This document shows, piece after piece, positions 1-5,260 of a DNA stretch of 7,815 nucleotides. The stretch is from Calditrichota bacterium. GTDB lineage: Bacteria; Calditrichota; Calditrichia; RBG-13-44-9. The notes below the pieces were generated by a model. The model worked only from the letters and a program-made list of their open reading frames with translations, ran no database searches and was not told the DNA's origin. Location of the stretch: positions 1 to 7,815 of the forward strand of contig JAJRXE010000201.1 in assembly GCA_024276455.1 (NCBI GenBank), read 5' to 3'. Both the position numbers and the translations under genes were made by a program. Position 1 is the first letter of the stretch. Each line of letters opens with the position of its first letter.

Positions 1-8
1 AGCATCGG

Positions 9-2156
9 TTATTGAAAGTGGAATTGCAACGGGCTGCCGGGGGTTGAGAAAACGCCTTTTTCTTTGTTCCGACCGTTCTCGAATACCAGATAACTGTACT
101 TCCCGTAGTGGACCAGCAGCGTCCCCACCCGGCCAATACTGGCCTCGTCGGAAAGGGCAATCAGGCAAACATTGCGCTCTGCATTCTCTCGGTCGCGCAG
201 AGTCAGTACCACCAGCTGATTTTCCCCGGGCACGGTTGAGTTATTTAACCGAACCTCTTTCTGGTCCATTTCCACTTCCGGGGGGAATTCTGGCCGAACT
301 TGCTGCCAGAGAGAATTTTCGGCGGGGGTTCCCAGAAGGTAAAGCGAATAGTCCTGTTTTTCTTCTCCACGAAGTTGTTCCGGAGACTTAATCGGGATGG
401 TGTCCCGGTGAGCCTGCGAAAACATCTCGGCAAAACGGTGGTAAAGGGCCGCTTTGGTGGAAGAAACCTGGTCCGGCAAAACAATTACCCGCTTTTCCCG
501 GGCAAAGATTTCCGAGAGGGTGGGTGGAATTTCGTTGCGATCCAGCTTGCGGAAAAGATCAAAATCCGGATCGACGGCCAGTCGCTCCGGTTTCGCAGGA
601 ACCGCCAGGTGGTAGGTCTGACTCTCTTTTTCCAGCCAGACGTATTGACGAACGGAGCTATCGGCAAATTGTAATACCACCGGAACGTACAATTTGTAAA
701 CCGGCTGAGTCTGCTGCAGGGTCAGCACCACCTCGCTGTCCTGCAGGGCCACCTGCTTTAGTTTCAACTGTGGCGCGCCCGGCCGTTCGACCCACTGCTT
801 GAAGTACCATCCCAGATCGCGCCCGCTGACCTGCTGAAAGGCCACCTGAATATCTTTCCAGGAAGCTGCCCGGAAACGGTTGTCGTGGTAGAATTTACGC
901 AGACCTTCCCAGAAAAGCGAATCGCCCACGATCCGGCGAAGCTGATGAAACACCATGGCGCTCTTACCGTAACCAATGGCTCGCGAGGCGGTCTCGGTGC
1001 GTTCCCGGAATTTGCTCAAAGGAAAATCAAGTTTGTCCTTCACATACACCGTGAAATCGCGATCAATATCGCGACGATAACGCATGGCATCCTGGGGACT
1101 CTTCCGCTCGGCGTACAAATAGTCGGCGGTGTAGGTCGTTAACCCCTCACACCAATTCCCGGAATCGTAATCCACGTACACGGAATTCCCCCACCAGTTG
1201 TGGGCAATTTCATGGCCAAGGGAAGTGTAAATAATAAACGGCAGTCGGATGATCTGACTACCTAACAGGGTGTAAGAAGGCATTCCGTATCCGGTGGGAA
1301 AGAAATTTTCCACCACGGCAAATTTTTTAAAAGGGTACGGTCCGATGAGCTGCTCGTACAGGGCCAGATAGCGTACACAGGCATTCAAATACGAATCGGC
1401 CAGGTCTTGAGTCTGGGGGAAGAAATAGGTCATTACAGCAATGTCCCGGTACATTTTTTTCTGAACCTGATAATGGCTCCCGACCAAATAAAGTGCATCG
1501 ACCGGATAATCCGCTTTCCAGGTGACCGAGCGCCACCCCTTTTCGGTCACATTCTCTAACAGTTCTCCCTGAGTTACCACGTCGAATCGGTCCGGGACAA
1601 CCACTTTGACGGTAAATCTGGCCATATCGTCCGGCAACTGAGGATACCAGAAAAACGCCGGACTGAAGAACAACCCTTTATCTCCCAGATATCCCCGCAC
1701 CTGGTAGGCAATGTATTCCCGGGAAAACGCGGCTTTCTCCACCGAGTCTGTGGCGGTAAAACGGTATTTCAGCACAATATTCAACTTTTTCCATTCCGGT
1801 TTGACGGCAATTTTTAATTCCGCCGCATGGCGAAAATCGCTCACGGTACTGGAATCCGGATTGCTCACGTAATCGGACACATCAAATGTTTTATTTTTCT
1901 GAAAGTTCGCCTTTTCGCCATTGATTGTTAAATCAATGATTTCCGCATCCCGGTTTATCAGCAGGCTAATATTCTGGTTAGCATCTTTGCTTTCCGCTTC
2001 CAACTGATCGACACAATCCACCTGATGGTTGGCCGGATTGAGTTTCACAAATAATTGATGGGACTGAATGTCCACGCCTCGAGTCACCGGCGGTTTGGAC
2101 TGGCAAGCCACCAGAGCGATTATCAGTAAAAACATCAAAAAAATCAATCGTTTCAT
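9..2156 (-). CDS. M1-family (gluzincin) metallopeptidase, predicted lipoprotein
   Basis: Predicted 715-residue zinc peptidase that would cleave peptides outside the cytoplasm. Seen: a lipoprotein signal with lipobox LVAC and lipidated Cys18 (Gln at +2), then a beta-rich N-terminal region to about 230. The catalytic core contains HEIAH (His315, Glu316, His319) and a third ligand Glu337 in NWCEGLTTY. Tyr396 in GYGKSA matches the catalytic tyrosine of M1 enzymes. The usual GxMEN exopeptidase motif is absent; ENFFPTGYGMPSYTLLG (about 283-299) occupies that place. HEXXH and the distal Glu are 17 residues apart instead of the classical 18. Residues about 550-700 form an extra alpha/beta domain I cannot name. 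The start is supported by a GGAG site 5 nt upstream, and the ATG overlaps the TGA of the TPR gene, implying translational coupling. Family assignment is firm; substrate and exo- versus endopeptidase activity are unknown. Confidence 0.93.
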   Translation of the reverse strand: MKRLIFLMFLLIIALVACQSKPPVTRGVDIQSHQLFVKLNPANHQVDCVDQLEAESKDANQNISLLINRDAEIIDLTINGEKANFQKNKTFDVSDYVSNPDSSTVSDFRHAAELKIAVKPEWKKLNIVLKYRFTATDSVEKAAFSREYIAYQVRGYLGDKGLFFSPAFFWYPQLPDDMARFTVKVVVPDRFDVVTQGELLENVTEKGWRSVTWKADYPVDALYLVGSHYQVQKKMYRDIAVMTYFFPQTQDLADSYLNACVRYLALYEQLIGPYPFKKFAVVENFFPTGYGMPSYTLLGSQIIRLPFIIYTSLGHEIAHNWWGNSVYVDYDSGNWCEGLTTYTADYLYAERKSPQDAMRYRRDIDRDFTVYVKDKLDFPLSKFRERTETASRAIGYGKSAMVFHQLRRIVGDSLFWEGLRKFYHDNRFRAASWKDIQVAFQQVSGRDLGWYFKQWVERPGAPQLKLKQVALQDSEVVLTLQQTQPVYKLYVPVVLQFADSSVRQYVWLEKESQTYHLAVPAKPERLAVDPDFDLFRKLDRNEIPPTLSEIFAREKRVIVLPDQVSSTKAALYHRFAEMFSQAHRDTIPIKSPEQLRGEEKQDYSLYLLGTPAENSLWQQVRPEFPPEVEMDQKEVRLNNSTVPGENQLVVLTLRDRENAERNVCLIALSDEASIGRVGTLLVHYGKYSYLVFENGRNKEKGVFSTPGSPLQFHFQ

Positions 2157-2165
2157 TGTCTCTCC
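2153..2165 (-). promoter_or_regulatory. ATGA stop/start overlap with internal ribosome-binding site
   Basis: The TGA of the TPR gene and the ATG of the M1 peptidase share ATGA, and a GGAGAG Shine-Dalgarno lies inside the last TPR codons (2160-2165). This arrangement normally gives reinitiation by the same ribosome and near-equal expression of two proteins. Confidence 0.85.
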
Positions 2166-3400
2166 AATTTTAAATTTTCTAAAGCCTTGAGATCACCCAC
2201 CTCTTTAATCAATGGACTATTGGGAGGGAGGTAACGTTTCAAATAATTTCTGCTCAATTCCCAGAATTTTTTTGCTTCTTCCGGCATACCCTGGAAGTAG
2301 GCCAGATTTCCTTTGAACCGATACACATTGGCCATGACCTCATCGGAATTCTCAAATTTCAACAACATTTCGTCGAACAGTTTGGTCGCAAAGAAGTAAT
2401 GTCCGGTCTTCACCACATATTTTTGGAGCGCCTGGTAGCCTTTCAAATCAAATGGATTATTCAAAAGCATTTGCCGGAAAGTCTCTTCCGCCTGATCATA
2501 TTTTTCGTCCCAGACGTAGTAATCAATCAAATCCAGATACGCATCCTGCACATCTGGTAAAATTCGAATACACTCTTGCAGATAATAGACGTATTTGTCA
2601 AGTTCTCCCAATTCTTTCAGTACCCGGGCAGCCAATCGAATGGCATCATACCGCAAATACACCTCCGTGGCGGGAAACAACTTCAACGCCGTCATGGCAT
2701 ATTGATACGCTTCGGTGTACAATTTTTTGTGGTAGTAAATCTCGGCCAGCCGCAGGTAAGAAATCGCATCCTGATGAGGTTTTTCGATATTCAGACGGTA
2801 ATATTTTTCCGCCTGGTCAATCTGATTATTCCGATAAAAATAGTCGCCCAACCAGCGAACCACCTGTACATCCCTATTTCCCAGCTGGAACGCTTTTCGA
2901 TAATTCTCGTAAATTCTTTTTTCCAACATTTGAATACGATTCATGGGGATGACGTCAATATCGCTGAGGTCGTCGTATTGAATCTCGTAATAATACCCCA
3001 ACAATTGGTAAGGGCGGGACAGATTGGGATGGGATTGAATCAGACGTTTCAGAATACGCTGAGGATATCGCAGTCGCGCGGTTCGGACGTTACTCAGGGT
3101 ATCCAACAGTTTATGATTCCACTGGATTTCCGAATCGCGCAGGTAAAAAATCTGGTAATTGTCGTGATCATAAAAGTGCTTCAATCCATTTTCCACCATC
3201 AGACACACAAAAAACGGTTTGTCGCCGACGTGCTCCAGGTAATCTTTCAGAAGCAAATGGGCCGAAGCGTATTGGCCCTGGGCGATTAAATCTTCCACCT
3301 GCTGAAGCACAAAAAGGCTGTCGTTTTGGGTTTCCTGAGCAGAAAGCAGCATCGGCACGCTCAACAAAGCTACCAGAAAAAAACCAAGCAGGCTACGCAT
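2153..3400 (-). CDS. Secreted tetratricopeptide-repeat protein
   Basis: 415 residues of unknown specific function. An N-terminal signal peptide (residues 1-21, hydrophobic core LLGFFLVALL, likely cleavage LSA/Q) sends it to the periplasm or beyond. The rest is helical with degenerate TPR units: about 177-209 (WLGDYFYRNNQIDQAEKYY), 211-244 (LRLAEIYYHKKLYTEAYQYA), about 285-318 (LIDYYVWDEKYDQAEETF) and about 354-388 (GNLAYFQGMPEEAKKFW), with weaker helical pairs between and before them. TPR arrays bind proteins or peptides; no enzymatic motif is visible. The ATG follows AAAGG with about 7 nt spacing, and the signal peptide begins right there, so the start is well supported. It is the first gene of a two-gene operon and overlaps the M1 peptidase by 4 bp, so it may be a scaffold or partner for that peptidase; this is inferred only from the linkage. 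Confidence 0.9.
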   Translation of the reverse strand: MRSLLGFFLVALLSVPMLLSAQETQNDSLFVLQQVEDLIAQGQYASAHLLLKDYLEHVGDKPFFVCLMVENGLKHFYDHDNYQIFYLRDSEIQWNHKLLDTLSNVRTARLRYPQRILKRLIQSHPNLSRPYQLLGYYYEIQYDDLSDIDVIPMNRIQMLEKRIYENYRKAFQLGNRDVQVVRWLGDYFYRNNQIDQAEKYYRLNIEKPHQDAISYLRLAEIYYHKKLYTEAYQYAMTALKLFPATEVYLRYDAIRLAARVLKELGELDKYVYYLQECIRILPDVQDAYLDLIDYYVWDEKYDQAEETFRQMLLNNPFDLKGYQALQKYVVKTGHYFFATKLFDEMLLKFENSDEVMANVYRFKGNLAYFQGMPEEAKKFWELSRNYLKRYLPPNSPLIKEVGDLKALENLKLERQ

Positions 3401-3451
3401 AGGACGCCTTTCTAAGAAAGTTAAATTCCTTTTAACGATTATTTCCTCCAG

Positions 3452-3480
3452 ACTTTATCGGACAATGGGAATTTTGTAAA
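3452..3480 (-). promoter_or_regulatory. Tentative promoter of the TPR-M1 operon
   Basis: On the minus strand TTTACA (3475-3480) is followed after 17 bp by TAAAGT (3452-3457), matching 5/6 and 4/6 of the sigma70 consensus. It lies between the upstream terminator and the TPR start, giving a leader of about 45 nt. A 13-bp hyphenated palindrome, CTTTCT-A-AGAAAG on the plus strand (3408-3420), falls in that leader. The region is AT-rich, so chance matches are easy. Confidence 0.25.
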
Positions 3481-3503
3481 AAATTTACCCAACATTTTTA
3501 GGG

Positions 3504-3522
3504 AAAAACCGGCAGAAGCCGG
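3504..3522 (-). terminator. Rho-independent terminator after the adenosine-specific kinase gene
   Basis: Read on the minus strand, CCGGC-TTCT-GCCGG (5-bp stem, 4-nt loop) runs into TTTTT. It sits about 55 nt past the TAA of the adenosine-specific kinase gene and before the TPR operon, exactly where a terminator is expected, so the two transcription units are probably separate. The stem is short. Confidence 0.65.
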
Positions 3523-3577
3523 ACAATACTTTTTTTCTTGCACCGGACTTTGTTAACCATTACAAATTCTTTGCCAC

Positions 3578-4060
3578 TTACTGCTTGTACCCGATTTTGC
3601 GAAGGAAATCTTTCCGCCAGGCAATATCCTCTTCCGTTTCCACACCCAGGGTGCTGTAACCGTCCACGACCCCAATAATGCCACGCCCTTGCTCGGTTTC
3701 CACCAACAACACCTGGGTGGGATTGGCCGTGGCGCAATAAATCCGGCAGACTTCCGGGACATCTTTGATGGCGTTGAGCATGTTAATGGGGAACGCCCCA
3801 TCGATAAAAATGATGAAGGTGTGTCCGGCGGCGATTTTCTGGGCGTTCTTTTTGGCCAGCTCGATGAGCGTTTCGTCGTTGCCGGTCCAGCGTACCAGGC
3901 GCTTCTGGGATGCTTCGCAAAAGGCGATGCCAAACTTTACTCCCGGGACGCTCTGCACCACCGCTTCGTACAAATCTTCCACGGTTTTGATGAAATGGCT
4001 GTGCCCCAGAATGAAGTTCATTTCCTCCGGTTTTTCGATTGGAACAACCTGAATTTCCAT
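3578..4060 (-). CDS. Adenosine-specific kinase family protein (COG1839)
   Basis: 160 residues, the full usual length of this small single-domain cytoplasmic family. Conserved blocks are visible in order: NFILGHSHFIKTVEDLYEA (15-33), FGIAFCEASQKRLVRWTGND (43-62), AAGHTFIIFI (77-86), FPINMLNAIKDVPEVCRIYC (90-109), ATANPTQVLLVETEQGRGII (110-129) and GVVDGYSTLGVE (130-141), ending in LRKIGYK. The family is known mainly from archaea and thermophilic bacteria, with a Pyrobaculum aerophilum member of solved structure; the adenosine kinase label rests on limited evidence and its physiological role is unsettled. It has no sequence link to the ribokinase-type adenosine kinases. A strong GGGGAGG site 8 nt before the ATG supports the start. 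A terminator follows it; three palindromes lie upstream, between it and the nucleotidyltransferase gene. Family call very secure, function less so. Confidence 0.93.
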   Translation of the reverse strand: MEIQVVPIEKPEEMNFILGHSHFIKTVEDLYEAVVQSVPGVKFGIAFCEASQKRLVRWTGNDETLIELAKKNAQKIAAGHTFIIFIDGAFPINMLNAIKDVPEVCRIYCATANPTQVLLVETEQGRGIIGVVDGYSTLGVETEEDIAWRKDFLRKIGYKQ

Positions 4061-4092
4061 CTAAAATTCCTCCCCTGTGTTTGACTGCTGGT

Positions 4093-4121
4093 AATTTAAA
4101 ATTTTACTTAAGGTTATGCAA
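4093..4121 (-). promoter_or_regulatory. Weak candidate promoter of the adenosine-specific kinase gene
   Basis: Minus-strand TTGCAT (4116-4121), 17 bp, TAAATT (4093-4098). Only 3/6 and 4/6 matches in an AT-rich stretch. It would lie between the palindrome cluster and the start codon, so the kinase gene could be transcribed independently of the nucleotidyltransferase gene. Confidence 0.2.
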
Positions 4122-4146
4122 CTCCGATTGTGGGAATTTTGCAGGG

Positions 4147-4217
4147 AAAGGCCCTTAAGGGCCTTTGGGGCAAAACGCCGTTAACGGCGTTGCGGCGGAA
4201 CGCCCTTAAGGGCGTTC
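4147..4217. repeat. Cluster of three perfect palindromes with TTAA centres
   Basis: Three perfect inverted repeats follow each other: 4147-4166 (20 bp, core GGCCCTTAAGGGCC), 4174-4191 (18 bp, core CGCCGTTAACGGCG) and 4198-4217 (20 bp, core CGCCCTTAAGGGCG). Their centres are 26 and 25 bp apart. The second and third share arms AACGCC/GGCGTT, so they can also pair with each other. Each could fold in RNA or single-stranded DNA as a hairpin with a TTAA loop. They begin 16 bp past the stop codon of the nucleotidyltransferase gene and end 86 bp before the kinase start codon. No strong T-run follows on either strand, so they are not classical terminators. They could be a small dispersed (REP-like) repeat, mRNA-stabilising hairpins, or a triple operator. 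Confidence 0.85.
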
Positions 4218-4232
4218 GAGGATCCCCTTCGC

Positions 4233-4985
4233 TCACATAAAATCCTCCAGCCGCACTTCCCCCCGCACCACCATGTCCTGCACCTGCCGGAACAGCGCTT
4301 CCGTGCCCACGTCCAGCCAGCGTCCCCGATGCACGAACACAGCGATTTCCTCTCCTTCCTGTAGCGAGGGGAGGTAAAAATCGTCAATCACCGAGGAGGG
4401 ACGCGGTTGCAAATAACGGCGCGCCGCCGGGGTCAGCACCTGGAAGCCGGTAAAAATGCCGAAACGGCCCGCCGTCGGCAGAGATTCTCCTTTGGGATGA
4501 AAGCCTAATAATCGGCCCCGGGAATTGAACCGCACCAGGCGATAGTGGTGGTAATCCCGGGAGGGCACCACCGCCATGGTGGCCAGGGCGGTGTGGCGCC
4601 GGTGAAATTGCAGCAAATCGGAAAGCGAAATATCGCAGAGGACGTCGGAGTTGAGCACCAGAATCGTCTCGCCCGCGAAAAACCGTTCTGCCTGAGCGAT
4701 TCCGCCCCCGGTGCCCAGCAGTTCGTCTTCCTCGCTAACCAGAATTTCCAGACCGGGCAGGTGAAAATTTTCCAGAAATTCCTCCAGTTGCTCCGCCAGA
4801 TGATGGACATTCACCACCACCTTCCGGAAGCCAGCCCGCCGCAACTTTCGCAGGGCAATTTCCAGCAAGGAGTACCCGCCCATTTTGAGGAGCGGCTTGG
4901 GGATTCGTCTGGACAGATTCCCCATGCGGGTGCCCCGACCGGCGGCCAAAATCATCGCCGTGGTGATTTTATTGGAATCTCCCAC
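4233..4985 (-). CDS. Sugar-1-phosphate nucleotidyltransferase (NTP_transferase family, MurU-like size)
   Basis: 250-residue cytoplasmic enzyme predicted to join a sugar 1-phosphate to an NTP, giving an NDP-sugar and pyrophosphate. The Rossmann-like nucleotide-binding signature MILAAGRGTRM is at 11-21, the PKPLL motif with Lys30 at 29-33, VVVNVHHLAEQ at 56-66, GTGGGI at 91-96, the metal-binding Asp114 in LNSDVL, FTGFQVL at 178-184 and the second acidic site in GRWLDVGT (Asp225) at 221-228. There is no C-terminal left-handed beta-helix, so it resembles compact members such as MurNAc-1-phosphate uridylyltransferase or mannose-1-phosphate guanylyltransferase-like proteins; the sugar cannot be told from sequence. 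The start used is GTG with AGGGA about 10 nt upstream; the internal Met11 is an alternative start but has no good ribosome-binding site. The usual NGD motif reads NSD here. It is divergent from the M14 gene. Confidence 0.9.
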   Translation of the reverse strand: MGDSNKITTAMILAAGRGTRMGNLSRRIPKPLLKMGGYSLLEIALRKLRRAGFRKVVVNVHHLAEQLEEFLENFHLPGLEILVSEEDELLGTGGGIAQAERFFAGETILVLNSDVLCDISLSDLLQFHRRHTALATMAVVPSRDYHHYRLVRFNSRGRLLGFHPKGESLPTAGRFGIFTGFQVLTPAARRYLQPRPSSVIDDFYLPSLQEGEEIAVFVHRGRWLDVGTEALFRQVQDMVVRGEVRLEDFM

Positions 4986-5111
4986 AATTTGCTTTCCCTG
5001 TTTGCCCGACCAGGGGGTAAAATAACAAAAAATTTTGCGGGAAAAATCGGGAAGTTAAAAATTCTGCTTTAAAAACACTTTAATCAGAAGATACTTTTTC
5101 CTTCCACGGTC

Positions 5112-5145
5112 AAAAAAAAAACCGCCCGGCGAGAACCGGGCGGTT
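5112..5145 (-). terminator. Strong intrinsic-terminator structure upstream of the nucleotidyltransferase gene
   Basis: A perfect 10-bp stem, AACCGCCCGG (5120-5129) and CCGGGCGGTT (5136-5145), with a 6-nt loop. On the minus strand it runs straight into eight further Ts (5112-5119), a textbook rho-independent terminator. On the plus strand only scattered Ts follow. No minus-strand gene lies to its right within the window: the neighbour is the plus-strand M14 gene starting at 5261. It is therefore either an attenuator in the leader of the nucleotidyltransferase gene, the end of a short unannotated transcript from 5146-5260, or a block to antisense transcription out of the M14 gene. I see no convincing leader peptide in 5146-5260 on the minus strand. 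Confidence 0.8.
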
Positions 5146-5241
5146 CTACAATTTGGTTTTATAAATTATTCCCCGGCAAAAACTCCTATTTCCGGGCTTG
5201 ATTTTTCTTTCTTCCCTTCCAATATTTGAAATAAAATTTTC

Positions 5242-5258
5242 TAATACCGGGGGTATTA
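5242..5258 (+). promoter_or_regulatory. Hairpin-forming palindrome covering the ribosome-binding site of the M14 gene
   Basis: TAATACC-GGG-GGTATTA is a perfect 7-bp inverted repeat with a 3-nt spacer ending 2 nt before the ATG. The GGGGG Shine-Dalgarno (5249-5253) lies in its loop and right arm, so folding would limit ribosome access; as DNA it could instead be an operator. A possible -10 box, TAAAAT (5232-5237), just upstream would start the mRNA at about the hairpin, but I find no good -35 for it. Confidence 0.5.
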
Positions 5259-5260
5259 CC

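Noticed and set aside
44..1142. Plus-strand open frames opposite the M1 gene
   Set aside because: Arg/Pro-rich translations without motifs, fully overlapping a convincing peptidase gene.
2576..3289. Open frame of 237 codons on the plus strand opposite the TPR gene
   Set aside because: It mirrors the TPR coding strand, has no recognisable motif or good ribosome-binding site, and the minus-strand gene has a signal peptide, TPR repeats and operon context.
4147..4217. CRISPR-like array or transposon end
   Set aside because: The three units are palindromes with different arms and 7-nt gaps, not direct repeats with unique spacers, and no cas gene, transposase or target duplication is nearby.
4545..5072. 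Plus-strand open frame of 175 codons opposite the nucleotidyltransferase gene
   Set aside because: The opposite strand carries every signature of the NTP_transferase family; this frame has none of its own.
5146..5260. Possible leader peptide before the orphan terminator on the minus strand
   Set aside because: There is no ATG; the only candidate, a TTG after AGGAG, has just 3 nt spacing and gives a six-residue peptide with no regulatory codon run.
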